Assembly: GCF_017352115.1 (NCBI RefSeq)
Contig: NZ_CP071448.1
Location: forward strand, 3,818,001-3,882,000
Direction: 5' to 3'
DNA: 64,000 nt
Origin: Flavobacterium endoglycinae
Lineage (GTDB): Bacteria > Bacteroidota > Bacteroidia > Flavobacteriales > Flavobacteriaceae
In this document: positions 34,323 to 44,131 of the stretch, piece after piece
How positions within the stretch are numbered: position 1 is the first letter of the stretch
How the letters are laid out: the number at the start of each line of letters is the position of its first letter
Translations under genes and position numbers: made by a program
The notes under the pieces: model-generated
Databases searched by the model: none
The model's input: only the letters and a program-made list of their open reading frames with translations
Told to the model about the DNA's origin: nothing

Positions 34323-36767
34323 ATGAAATCAACTTTGTCAAAAACACTGAAAGCGACACTTCTGACCACATTTGTGCTTTCAAACCTGTCTTTTAACACA
34401 AAGACGAATGGTGAAGATCCAATACTTACCATCAACGGATTTACTTTTACAGACTCAAATAAAAACGGAAAATTAGATCCCTGGGAAGATACACGGCTTT
34501 CCAACAATGAAAGAATTGAGGCAATTATCAAAGAAATGACAAATGCCGAAAAAGTAGAATTGCTAGTGGGAACTGGAATGCCTGGAATAGAAGTGCTGAC
34601 AGGTCCTATTGGAGATTCGAAACAAGGATTAGTTCCGGGAGCAGCGGGAGGAACTGCCGCTTTTGAACGATTTGGAATTCCTGCAACAGTTGTGGCAGAT
34701 GGTCCAGCCGGTTTACGAATTGCACCAACAAGAAAAAACGATTCTAAAACGTATTATGCAACCGCATTTCCAGTAGGAACAGCTTTGGCTTCTACATGGA
34801 ATAAGGCTCTTTTGGAAGAGGTAGGAAAAGCAATGGGAAATGAAGTGAAAGAATATGGAGTAGATGTTTTATTGGCTCCTGCTTTAAACATTCACAGAAA
34901 TCCATTAAACGGAAGAAATTTCGAATATTACTCTGAAGATCCTTTGATTTCTGGGAAGACAGCCGCTGCTATTGTAAACGGAATACAATCGCAGGGAGTT
35001 GGAACTTCGATTAAACATTTTGCCGTTAACAACGAAGAAACCAATCGTTTAACTATTAATGCACATGTTTCTGAAAGAGCGATTAGAGAATTATATCTGA
35101 AAGGTTTTGAAATTGCTGTTAAAGAATCACAGCCATGGACTGTAATGTCATCTTACAATAAATTAAACGGAATTTATACTTCTGCCAGTAAAGATTTGCT
35201 GACGGAAGTTTTAAGAAATGAATGGGGATATAAAGGAATTGTAATGACAGACTGGTTTGGCGGTTTTCCCGGTTTTGAATCGATACAAAAAGGATTAAGT
35301 TCTGATGTTGTACAGCAGATGAATGCCGGAAACGATCTTTTGATGCCTGGAATTCCAGTTCAGAAAAAAGCATTGCTGGAAGCTTTAAATTCAGGTAAAT
35401 TATCTCAGGAAATCGTAAATACAAATGTGAGAAGAATTCTGGAATATATTTTTCATACGCCCACTTTTGCGAAGTACAAATACAGCGATAAACCTAATTT
35501 GGTTAAGAATGCCGCCATTACCAGAAAAGCAGCTGCCGAAGGAATGGTTTTGCTAAAAAATGAAAATAATGCACTACCTTTTGCAGACAAACAAAAAGAA
35601 ATTGCCTTATTTGGAGTGACTTCTTATGCTTGGATTACAGGCGGAACAGGAAGCGGAAGTGTAAACAATAAACACACCGTTTCTCTTTTAGAAGGCTTGA
35701 ATGCAGCGGGTTATAAATTAGACAAAGAACTAGTTAATTTATATACACCTCATGCCGAAAAAGAAGTTGTTGCTGAAAAAGAAAGAAGGCAAGCAAGAGG
35801 TATTTTGGCTTTGCCAGAAAGACTTCCAGAGTTAAAAATGGATGATGCCTTTATTGCTAAAAAAGCCGAAAGTTCTCAAATTGCATTTGTGACTTTAGGA
35901 AGAAACTCAGGAGAAGGCGGTGACCGTGTTGTCAATAACGATTTCAATATGGCCGATGAAGAAATCCAAATGCTGGATAAAATATCCAAAGCTTTTCACG
36001 CCAAAGGGAAAAAAGTAATTGTGATTTTAAATATCGGTGGTGTAATTGAAACGGCTTCATGGAAGGATAAAGTAGATGCCATTTTATTGGCGTGGCAGCC
36101 GGGTCAAGAAGGCGGACATTCGGTTGCTGATGTCGTTGCAGGGAAAATTAATCCATCTGGAAAACTGACGATGACTTTCCCAGTAAAATATACTGATACA
36201 CCTTCGGCTAAAAACTTTCCGGGATTCCCTGCTGATAATCCAAAAGAAGTAACATACGAAGAAGGCGTTTATGTTGGATACCGCTATTTCAATACTTTCA
36301 ATATTAAATCTTCTTACGAATTTGGTTTCGGGAAATCCTATACAACTTTTGATTATTCAGGTGTAAAATTGAGTTCTTCAACTTTTAAAGATCAACTAAC
36401 GGTTTCAGTTACCGTTAAAAATACAGGAAAAGCTACTGGAAAAGAAGTGGTGCAGTTATATCTTTCGGCGCCTTCAAAATCAATTGACAAACCGAAAGAA
36501 GAATTAAAAGCTTTTGCAAAGACAAAAGAATTGAAACCAGGTGAGAGCCAGATATTAACTCTGACACTTTCTCCAAAAGATCTGGCTTCTTTCTTAGAAA
36601 ATAAAAGTGCCTGGGTGGCCGAAGCAGGAGAATATAAAGTGCTTATTGGAGCTTCTTCCTTGGATATTAAGCAAACATCCTCTTTTTCGGTTACCAGTGA
36701 AATTATAGCAGAAAGAGTGAAGAAAGCTTTCGAACTTGATTCGAAGTTTTCAGAACTTAGACCATAG
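34323..36767 (+). CDS. Glycoside hydrolase family 3 beta-glucosidase
   Basis: 814 residues, with a signal peptide-like start (LKATLLTTFVLSNLSFN), so periplasmic. After a short DSNKNGKLDPWEDTR segment comes the GH3 barrel (VVADGPAGLRIAP, GTSIKHFAVNNEETNR, SSYNKLNG). The nucleophile is Asp310 in IVMTDWFGG. The alpha/beta sandwich domain follows (MVLLKNENNALPF, GRNSGEGGDR with the usual acid/base Glu), and a fibronectin-III-like domain closes the protein (VSVTVKNTGKATGKEVVQLY). It cleaves terminal glucose, or a related sugar, from oligosaccharides. Its expression is likely set by the divergent NUDIX-type regulator. Confidence 0.93.
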   Translation: MKSTLSKTLKATLLTTFVLSNLSFNTKTNGEDPILTINGFTFTDSNKNGKLDPWEDTRLSNNERIEAIIKEMTNAEKVELLVGTGMPGIEVLTGPIGDSKQGLVPGAAGGTAAFERFGIPATVVADGPAGLRIAPTRKNDSKTYYATAFPVGTALASTWNKALLEEVGKAMGNEVKEYGVDVLLAPALNIHRNPLNGRNFEYYSEDPLISGKTAAAIVNGIQSQGVGTSIKHFAVNNEETNRLTINAHVSERAIRELYLKGFEIAVKESQPWTVMSSYNKLNGIYTSASKDLLTEVLRNEWGYKGIVMTDWFGGFPGFESIQKGLSSDVVQQMNAGNDLLMPGIPVQKKALLEALNSGKLSQEIVNTNVRRILEYIFHTPTFAKYKYSDKPNLVKNAAITRKAAAEGMVLLKNENNALPFADKQKEIALFGVTSYAWITGGTGSGSVNNKHTVSLLEGLNAAGYKLDKELVNLYTPHAEKEVVAEKERRQARGILALPERLPELKMDDAFIAKKAESSQIAFVTLGRNSGEGGDRVVNNDFNMADEEIQMLDKISKAFHAKGKKVIVILNIGGVIETASWKDKVDAILLAWQPGQEGGHSVADVVAGKINPSGKLTMTFPVKYTDTPSAKNFPGFPADNPKEVTYEEGVYVGYRYFNTFNIKSSYEFGFGKSYTTFDYSGVKLSSSTFKDQLTVSVTVKNTGKATGKEVVQLYLSAPSKSIDKPKEELKAFAKTKELKPGESQILTLTLSPKDLASFLENKSAWVAEAGEYKVLIGASSLDIKQTSSFSVTSEIIAERVKKAFELDSKFSELRP

Positions 36768-36797
36768 GTTTTTGGTTAGACATGTATGGTTGAAAAG

Positions 36798-36825
36798 CCG
36801 TCTCGGATTTTGAGACGGTTTTTTT
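36798..36825 (+). terminator. Terminator of the GH3 gene
   Basis: Stem CCGTCTC / GAGACGG with a seven-base loop, followed by seven T. Confidence 0.9.
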
Positions 36826-37022
36826 AGTTTTATTGTACATTTTAATTCAATCAAAAAATGAATATTTTACAGATACATTACAAATTAAGAAGATGATTTT
36901 AAATTTATTCTTGTTAAAACCTAATTTTGCAAAATAATCTTTATTATTTTAACGAATTGTCCTTTAGTTTTTGATGTGAAAATGCGTAATATTGCTTTTT
37001 TGATTTTTATATCTTTTAATTA

Positions 37023-37592
37023 ATGCCCATTTATAGCCAATATGATGATCATATTTTACTCAATCTTCTGAAACAAGATGATCAGTTGGCCTATACAGAA
37101 ATTTTCGAAAGATACTCCAGACTTCTGGTTAATCATGCTTATAAAATACTTAGCAATAAAGACGAAGCAAACGATGTGGTTCAGGAAGTATTTCTTTCTA
37201 TCTGGAACAAACGTTTTGAATTAGCAGTTACCGGATCTCTCTCTTCTTATTTATACAAAGCTGTAAAAAATAAAATCCTAAATCATATTGCCCACGAAAA
37301 AGTTGTTTCGCGTTATGCAGATTCTATTTCAAACTTCATTGAAAACGAGTATGTTTTTGCCGATTCTAAACTCAGAGAAAAAGAATTGGAAGCTATTATT
37401 GCCAAAGAAATAGCTGCATTACCCCAAAAAATGCGTGAAGTTTTTCTGTTGAGAAAAGTCGAAGAATTATCATATGATGAAATCGCACTTAAATTGAACA
37501 TTACCGATAAAACAGCGAAACAACAAGTCTATAATTCTCTGAAAATTTTACGCGAAAAACTCAAATCTATAATGAGTGTTTTTGTTTGGTGA
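37023..37592 (+). CDS. ECF RNA polymerase sigma factor (FecI-like)
   Basis: 189 residues. Region 2 (AYTEIFERYSRLLVNHAYKI, DEANDVVQEVFLSIWNKR) and region 4 (LPQKMREVFLLRKVEELSYD, EIALKLNITDKTAKQQVYNS) are complete. This is the Bacteroidota sigma-70 expansion family that works with a FecR anti-sigma and a TonB-linked receptor. The next gene is fecR-like, 197 bases on, then susC and susD, so it almost certainly directs transcription of this locus when the outer-membrane receptor is occupied. Confidence 0.92.
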   Translation: MPIYSQYDDHILLNLLKQDDQLAYTEIFERYSRLLVNHAYKILSNKDEANDVVQEVFLSIWNKRFELAVTGSLSSYLYKAVKNKILNHIAHEKVVSRYADSISNFIENEYVFADSKLREKELEAIIAKEIAALPQKMREVFLLRKVEELSYDEIALKLNITDKTAKQQVYNSLKILREKLKSIMSVFVW

Positions 37593-37789
37593 ATTTTTAT
37601 AAAGGTTTTTGTTAATTTTTATAATAGAATGTCATCATAACTCTCTCATTAATAAATAGAAGATAACATAGCTTCAGATTTATTAATGATATAATAATAT
37701 TTTTTTTGATTTTTTTTCATCTTCATCTATGACAAAAGCCTTTTGTAACTGTCTTATTTAAAAACGGGACCAAATTAGGTATTGTAATT

Positions 37790-38929
37790 ATGAAAGAAAC
37801 TGAATTTTTAGAACTGCTTCAAAAATATCAAAACGGCACTTTATCTGATGAAGATCGTGATAAATTAGACGCTTGGTATCTTCACAAAGCTTCTAACACT
37901 AACTCGCAGCTTAACGAGTATGAACTCGAAGATAGTTATCAATATTTAAAGTCCACACTGCCTTTACAGCAAGAAACAAAAGTAATTGGCCTTTGGTCTC
38001 GTATTGCGGTTGCAGCCTCTATAGTTGTATTGCTTGGCGCAGGAATATTTTATGTTACGGCTCCAACAGAACAGCCGGTTGAAGTTGTTGCAAAACCAAA
38101 AGAAATTGCTCCTGGAGGCAACAGAGGAATTCTAACACTTTCAAATGGAAAACAGATTGTGCTTTCAGATATTTCAGCAAAAGATACAATTGCCAAAGAA
38201 GGCCAAGAAAACGAAGTTACCATAAAAATGAGTGCCGATGGAGTTATTACCTATGTTGTAAATCCAAACGCGGTTGAGGAAAAAAATGGAGAAGATGCTT
38301 TCAATACACTTTCAACTCCAATTGGCGGACAATACAATATTGTTTTGGCAGATGGAACCAAAGTATTCTTAAATGCTGTTTCATCGATTAAATATCCAAC
38401 TCAGTTTAATGGAGATCAAAGAATAGTCGAATTGGAAGGAGAAGCTTATTTTGAAGTGGCCAAAAATAAAAATCAGCCTTTTATAGTGAAATCTGCAGAT
38501 CAGGCTATAAAAGTTCTAGGAACTCATTTTAATGTTCATGCTTATGATAATGAGCCGATTATAAAAACCACATTGTTAGAAGGAAGTGTGGCGGTTACGT
38601 ATCAAAATCAAAAAACAATTTTGAAACCTGGTCAGCAGTCTAATGTAACAGCTAATTCGAATAAAATTACCGTTAGAGAAGTTGATACTGAAGCAGCGAT
38701 TGCTTGGAAAAACGGCCGTTTTAAATTTGATAATGCCGATTTAAAATCAGTAATGAAGCAGCTCGAACGCTGGTATGGAATTAAAGTAGAATACCGTGGC
38801 GATGTTTCTGATGTACGATTCAACGGAGGAACGTTTAGGAATAAAAATTTATCTGAAGTATTAAAAGTACTTGAGCTTAGTAATATCAAATTTAAAGTTG
38901 AAGGAAAAACAATTATTGTGTATCCCTGA
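37790..38929 (+). CDS. FecR-family anti-sigma factor
   Basis: 379 residues. A cytoplasmic N-terminal sigma-binding part (FLELLQKYQNGTLSDEDRDK), one membrane segment (IAVAASIVVLLGAGIFYV, about 69-87), the periplasmic FecR domain (TPIGGQYNIVLADGTKVFLN, VELEGEAYFEVAKNKNQPF), and a C-terminal DUF4974 domain (FDNADLKSVMKQLERWYGIK, VLKVLELSNIKFKVEG). It relays the signal from the STN domain of the following SusC-type receptor to the sigma factor. Confidence 0.93.
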   Translation: MKETEFLELLQKYQNGTLSDEDRDKLDAWYLHKASNTNSQLNEYELEDSYQYLKSTLPLQQETKVIGLWSRIAVAASIVVLLGAGIFYVTAPTEQPVEVVAKPKEIAPGGNRGILTLSNGKQIVLSDISAKDTIAKEGQENEVTIKMSADGVITYVVNPNAVEEKNGEDAFNTLSTPIGGQYNIVLADGTKVFLNAVSSIKYPTQFNGDQRIVELEGEAYFEVAKNKNQPFIVKSADQAIKVLGTHFNVHAYDNEPIIKTTLLEGSVAVTYQNQKTILKPGQQSNVTANSNKITVREVDTEAAIAWKNGRFKFDNADLKSVMKQLERWYGIKVEYRGDVSDVRFNGGTFRNKNLSEVLKVLELSNIKFKVEGKTIIVYP

Positions 38930-38969
38930 TTTTAGATTTACCCGAATACATTGACGCTATAAATTAAAA

Positions 38970-38998
38970 AACCAGAGGCAGTTGCGATGCTTCTGGTT
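38970..38998 (+). other. Hairpin between fecR and susC genes
   Basis: ACCAGAGGCA / TGCTTCTGGT with one mismatch and a seven-base loop. No T-run follows, so full termination is doubtful. It may reduce read-through or protect the mRNA end. Confidence 0.45.
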
Positions 38999-39064
38999 GT
39001 TAGAAAAGTTAATAGCCAAATGTAAGTTGTCCACCTATTGTTTAACTATAACCAATGTAAATGT

Positions 39065-42000
39065 ATGAAATTAAATTTACAACCAAAAAAACCTTACAAA
39101 AAACTCAAAAAAAAGATTCCCAGGCTTAATCTTACTTTCCAATTATTGGGATTAATGTTTTTTATGCTTTTATGCAGTTATACAGTAAAAGCTCAAAATG
39201 TTACCATCAATTTTAAAAATGCACCACTAGAAACCGTTCTAAAAGAAGTTGCAAGACAAAGCGATTATGAAGTTTTTTATACACAGAAATTACTGAAAGA
39301 TTCTAGTCCCGTAACGGTGAATGTGAAGAACTCATCTTTAAAAGAAACCCTGAATCAAATCTTTAAAAATCAAAATTTAAAATACACACTTACCAATCAA
39401 ACTATAGTTGTAACGGCTTCAAAAAACGAAGATCTGGGAAACGGATTAATAGATATTCGAGGAAAGGTAGTAAATAATAAAAATGAACCTTTTCCAGGAG
39501 TAACGGTTACCATTGCAGGAACAAACAGAACTAGTATTACAGATTTTGATGGAGGATTTTCTTTTGATAAAATTTCACCAAGTGCTGTTCTAGAATTATC
39601 AGGTTTAACTATTGAAAACAAATCTTTTGGTATTGGGGGAAGATCAGAATTTACCCTTGTTGCTGAAGATAAAGTTGCTGCCATGAAAGAAGTGGTGGTG
39701 ACAGGATTTCAAACTATTGCAAGAAGTAATTTTACGGGTGCAATTGCTAAAGTAGATGAAAAGGTATTAAACGAAAATATCAATTCTAATTTATCGAGCG
39801 CAATAGAAGGACGTGTTGCGGGTTTGATGTTTCAGAAAAATCCAAACGGACTTGGGTCTGATACGCCTATTTTGAGAGGAATTGGCACTTTTTCCGATAA
39901 TATTGGCTACAGTCCGCTTATTGTAATTGATGGCCTTCCAAGCGAATTGACTTTGGATGAAATTAATCCCTATGATATTGAAAGCGTTGACGTTCTTAAA
40001 GATGCGGCAGCGGCTTCTATCTATGGTTCGAGAGCTGCAAATGGGATTATCGTTTTAACTACTAAAAAAGGAAATGGTAAATTAAAAGTAACCATAAACT
40101 CAGATTTCTTTATCTCAGAAAAACCAAATTTGAGAGATATGAACTATGCCTCAACAAGCGAGCTTATCGATTTTGAGCAAGCAGTTTATAACAGAGAAAG
40201 AGCCAGATTTGCAGATACTGCAACAATGTTTAGCAATTATGGAGATATTGGAAGCAGCAGTACGAAATACTATAGTCCGCTTTACCAGTTAAACAGAAAT
40301 TTGGAAGAAGGAAAAATAGATAATGCTACATACAACACGACTCTTGCACAATGGAGAAAAAACGATTACAATAAAGATTATCGCGATAATGTTTGGCAGA
40401 ATGAATTAAGACAGCGTTATAATGTTGCTTTTTCGGGTAGTACAAGCAAACAGAATACGTATGTTTCGCTTAATTACGATGAATCAAAAGCTCGTATAAA
40501 ATACAATAAAGGGCGCGCGTTTAACCTTTATGCAAAAAGCAGTTTTCAGGTAAACAACTGGCTGAATGCAACATTTGGAGTAAATGGAACTTATAGTAAC
40601 GATGAAGCGACTGAATATGATCTTGGCAATTACGATATTCAAAAACGATACGAACGCATAACCGATGATAACGGAAATTTGGTGCAATCAACAGGTGTAG
40701 CAATTAAAGATGGCTTTACTTCTAGTAATGTTATAAATCCGGCAATGGTTGAAAAATTACAAGGTTTGACAGGTTTCAAATCTTTGAATTTTAATGTTTT
40801 AGATGCACTTCAAGATGGTATTACAGAGCAGAATTCATTAAGTTTAAGAACTTTTGCTAATATAAAAGCCAAATTGTACAAAGGTTTGAGCTTTAATACC
40901 CAATTTCAATATGAGGTAAGAAAAAACGACAGCGAACAGTATTACGACGTTAACTCTTATAGAATGCGTTATGCAATTAATGCATTGACAGGATATAACC
41001 CGACTACAAATGCCTATACCTATGTTGATGGTTTTTCAGCAGGTGGAAGGTACAAGCAAATGAGCAGCCAAGCGAGTAATTATTCTTTTAGAAATCAATT
41101 AGATTTTAATCAAGAATTTGCAGATGGTAAGCACTCTATAAATGCTTTGGCAGGTACAGAAATGCGTGAGACTTATGTTCCGAGAACAATAGAACAATTA
41201 AGATACGGTTACGATCCAGTAACGTTAACTTCTGCCGTACTTAATAACCTTGCATTAAGCCAGACTGGAGTTTCTAGTTATATTTTTGGCAGCAACCGTA
41301 CACTCGCAGCTTTAGGAAGATCGCAAACGGAGGTTTTACACCGTTATTTTTCTATTTTTAGTACGGCGAGCTATACTTATTTATCAAAATATAATATCAC
41401 AGGAAGTTACCGTGTTGATCAAGCCGATTTATTTGGTGTTGATCCAAAATATAAAAACCGCCCGTTATGGTCTGCAGGTTTAGGATGGAACATCAGTAAC
41501 GAAGATTTCATGAAACCGCTAAAATGGGTAAGTATGCTTAAATTGAGATCAACTTATGGTATTAACGGAAACGTAGATCAAAGTACAACTCCTTACATAA
41601 CTGCAACTAGAAAAAACGATAACTTGTATCAGTCTTTACAATATACAAATATCACCATGCAGCCAAATCCAATGCTGAGATGGGAAAAAACGCAAACTGC
41701 CAATTTTGGGGTAGATTATAGTTTGTTCCGTGCCAAATTAAATGGTTCCATAGACATTTATCGCAAATACAGTACTGATTTATTGGCAACCACAGATCTT
41801 GATCCTACCGTTGGTGCCTTGTCAAGAAGGATTAATGCAGGAGCGTTATTAAATAAAGGTATCGAATTTACTGTAGGTTCTGAGTGGTTTAATAATGGTG
41901 ATTTACGAATTAATTCAAATTTTGTTTTTGCCTTTAACCAAACAACCGTAAAAAAAGTTACAAGAGCTGAATCTACGGCGTCTGTTTATGTTTCTTCTCC

Positions 42001-42697
42001 AGCTAGTTACTTTGTAGAAGGGGATTATTTTAATAGCATGTATGCGTACAAATATGGCGGAATGGTTAATGGTTATCCTTATGTTTTGGATGAAAATGGA
42101 AATCCCTCTATTACTTTTGATGCAAATGGAAATCCAATTTCAACAAGCATAAAAACAATTACAAATCCAGATGCCTTACAGAATATGGGCTCTTTAATGC
42201 CAACTTATACAGGTTCATTATCACAGCGTTTTTCTTATAAGCAATTTGATCTAAATTTCTTATTTGTATTCTCTGGAGGAAATGTAATGCGTAAAGAAAC
42301 TCTAGACATGAGTTCTGATAATGTAAACCTTTCTGGAATTACAGATCGTTACACCGATATTAATAGAAATGATAATACTCGTTTGTTCGTAGATCTAGAC
42401 GAAAGTGTTAGAAATTATGCTGGAACTATGAGCAGCCAATGGCGATATTCTACTGCAAATGTCGTAGATGGCGATTATATTAAATTGAGAAATGTTTCTT
42501 TGGGTTATAACTTACCAAAGGCTTTCGCCAATAAAATTAAAATAGCATCGGCAAAGTTTACTTTCCAGATGAATAATATCTGGTATTGGAGCGCGGCAGG
42601 AAATCATATCGATCCAGAAGTATATTCTGCAAATAATGGTACACGTAATTTACCATTACCGAAGACTTATTTATTTGGGTTTAATCTTACTCTTTAA
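39065..42697 (+). CDS. SusC/RagA-type TonB-linked outer-membrane transporter with STN domain
   Basis: 1210 residues from the ATG at 39065. After the signal region (LTFQLLGLMFFMLLCSYTVK) comes an STN signalling domain (VTINFKNAPLETVLKEVARQ ... LKYTLTNQTIVV), then a carboxypeptidase-like domain (DIRGKVVNNKNEPFPGVTVT), the plug (NSNLSSAIEGRVAGLMFQK, DVLKDAAAASIYGSRAANG), and the beta barrel ending in LPKTYLFGFNLTL. The STN domain is what signals to FecR. It imports the ligand captured by the SusD protein, using TonB energy. The substrate cannot be read from the sequence. Confidence 0.94.
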   Translation: MKLNLQPKKPYKKLKKKIPRLNLTFQLLGLMFFMLLCSYTVKAQNVTINFKNAPLETVLKEVARQSDYEVFYTQKLLKDSSPVTVNVKNSSLKETLNQIFKNQNLKYTLTNQTIVVTASKNEDLGNGLIDIRGKVVNNKNEPFPGVTVTIAGTNRTSITDFDGGFSFDKISPSAVLELSGLTIENKSFGIGGRSEFTLVAEDKVAAMKEVVVTGFQTIARSNFTGAIAKVDEKVLNENINSNLSSAIEGRVAGLMFQKNPNGLGSDTPILRGIGTFSDNIGYSPLIVIDGLPSELTLDEINPYDIESVDVLKDAAAASIYGSRAANGIIVLTTKKGNGKLKVTINSDFFISEKPNLRDMNYASTSELIDFEQAVYNRERARFADTATMFSNYGDIGSSSTKYYSPLYQLNRNLEEGKIDNATYNTTLAQWRKNDYNKDYRDNVWQNELRQRYNVAFSGSTSKQNTYVSLNYDESKARIKYNKGRAFNLYAKSSFQVNNWLNATFGVNGTYSNDEATEYDLGNYDIQKRYERITDDNGNLVQSTGVAIKDGFTSSNVINPAMVEKLQGLTGFKSLNFNVLDALQDGITEQNSLSLRTFANIKAKLYKGLSFNTQFQYEVRKNDSEQYYDVNSYRMRYAINALTGYNPTTNAYTYVDGFSAGGRYKQMSSQASNYSFRNQLDFNQEFADGKHSINALAGTEMRETYVPRTIEQLRYGYDPVTLTSAVLNNLALSQTGVSSYIFGSNRTLAALGRSQTEVLHRYFSIFSTASYTYLSKYNITGSYRVDQADLFGVDPKYKNRPLWSAGLGWNISNEDFMKPLKWVSMLKLRSTYGINGNVDQSTTPYITATRKNDNLYQSLQYTNITMQPNPMLRWEKTQTANFGVDYSLFRAKLNGSIDIYRKYSTDLLATTDLDPTVGALSRRINAGALLNKGIEFTVGSEWFNNGDLRINSNFVFAFNQTTVKKVTRAESTASVYVSSPASYFVEGDYFNSMYAYKYGGMVNGYPYVLDENGNPSITFDANGNPISTSIKTITNPDALQNMGSLMPTYTGSLSQRFSYKQFDLNFLFVFSGGNVMRKETLDMSSDNVNLSGITDRYTDINRNDNTRLFVDLDESVRNYAGTMSSQWRYSTANVVDGDYIKLRNVSLGYNLPKAFANKIKIASAKFTFQMNNIWYWSAAGNHIDPEVYSANNGTRNLPLPKTYLFGFNLTL

Positions 42698-42701
42698 AAA
42701 A

Positions 42702-44126
42702 ATGAAAAACATATATATAACACTTTTGTCGTTTGTAATGTTTGCCGTAACATCGTGCGAAGATTATACAGATGTAACACCAAAAGGAGCTCTAGTAATC
42801 GAAACTCCAGAACAATTCCTAGAATTGGTATCACTACCGGGAAGAGGTTATCCTATTACTAACTTTCAGTATTTATCAGATGATCAGTGGATGAAAGAAT
42901 CAAATGTAATTGGAAGAACATCAAACATCGATATCATTAATTTTACTTTTGATGAAAATACAGATCGAGTTTCTTTAATGACTGGTTCAAGTTTTTACAA
43001 TCAAGCTTATGCATATATCAACCGATGGAATACAATTATTTCTTTAGTTGATAATAGTAAAGGAGATGAAAATATAAAACGATTAGCAAAAGCAGAAGCT
43101 AAAATTTACAGAGCCTACGATCACTTTTTGTTAGTGAATACCTATGCCAAAGCGTACGATGCGCAGACTGCAGCAACAGATGGCGGAATCTGTATCATGG
43201 ATAAATTTGACCTCGAAGCGCAGCCTTCAAAATCTACAGTAGCACAGGTTTACGATTTTATACAAAAAGATATTGAAGAAGCTTTGCCATATCTTCAGGA
43301 AAAACCAGCAGATGTTTACCATCCGTCACTAGCATTTGCTTATGCTTTTAAAGCCAAAGTACATTTGTTCAAACGTGAAATTGCAAGTGCGAAGGAAGCC
43401 GCAGAAAAATCATTAAGTTACAGAAATCAAATATTTGATATGGTAGCCTATAATACACAAGGCGGACCAGCATCAGTTTCTGTTCCCGCAGCAGATAATA
43501 TCGAAGTATTAAGTTATATGTATATGAATGGTTACAATGAACTGAATTTTGGACAATTGTATATCATCAGTCCAGAATTGCGAAATTTATTCGGAACCAA
43601 TGATGCACGTTTTAATTTATTCTTCAACTCTACCAGTGCAACCAATTTAGATCAAGGATCGAATACAGCGTACTGGGGAATACAATACACCAAGTTTTTT
43701 TATCCAACAGTTGGTATGAAAACCACAGAAGTATATTTAATGCTGGCTGAATGTTATGCTAGAGAAAATAAACTTAATGAAGCTGTAGATGTTTTAAATA
43801 CTTTGAGAGCAAAACGCATTTTGTCAGGAACTGTAAACTTAACGGTGCCAGCGACGAGAAAAGAAACCATGGAACTTGTAGTGAACGAGCGAAGAAAAGA
43901 ACTGCTTTTTGGTTTTAATCGATTTTTTGATTTAAAAAGATTGAATACAGAAACCGAATATGCAAAAACAATTACAAGAGTATTTCCACTTGTAAACCAA
44001 ACTGTTCCGCAGAAAACATACACATTACAACCCAATTCCAGATTATACATTATTCCGTTCCCCTTATCGGCACTTACCAAAAATCCAAAACTTACATTAA
44101 ACACAGACGAAAAAGTTCCGTTTTAA
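42702..44126 (+). CDS. SusD/RagB-type nutrient-binding lipoprotein
   Basis: 474 residues from the ATG at 42702. Lipoprotein signal MKNIYITLLSFVMFAVTSC (Cys19). TPR-like helices (AYRAYDHFLLVNTYAKAY-type segment; EVYLMLAECYARENKLNEAV) and the SusD C-terminal region (ELLFGFNRFFDLKRLN, NSRLYIIPFPLSAL) are present. It starts 4 bases after the SusC stop. It forms the hinged lid over the SusC barrel and binds the ligand at the cell surface. Confidence 0.93.
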   Translation: MKNIYITLLSFVMFAVTSCEDYTDVTPKGALVIETPEQFLELVSLPGRGYPITNFQYLSDDQWMKESNVIGRTSNIDIINFTFDENTDRVSLMTGSSFYNQAYAYINRWNTIISLVDNSKGDENIKRLAKAEAKIYRAYDHFLLVNTYAKAYDAQTAATDGGICIMDKFDLEAQPSKSTVAQVYDFIQKDIEEALPYLQEKPADVYHPSLAFAYAFKAKVHLFKREIASAKEAAEKSLSYRNQIFDMVAYNTQGGPASVSVPAADNIEVLSYMYMNGYNELNFGQLYIISPELRNLFGTNDARFNLFFNSTSATNLDQGSNTAYWGIQYTKFFYPTVGMKTTEVYLMLAECYARENKLNEAVDVLNTLRAKRILSGTVNLTVPATRKETMELVVNERRKELLFGFNRFFDLKRLNTETEYAKTITRVFPLVNQTVPQKTYTLQPNSRLYIIPFPLSALTKNPKLTLNTDEKVPF

Positions 44127-44131
44127 TTACA

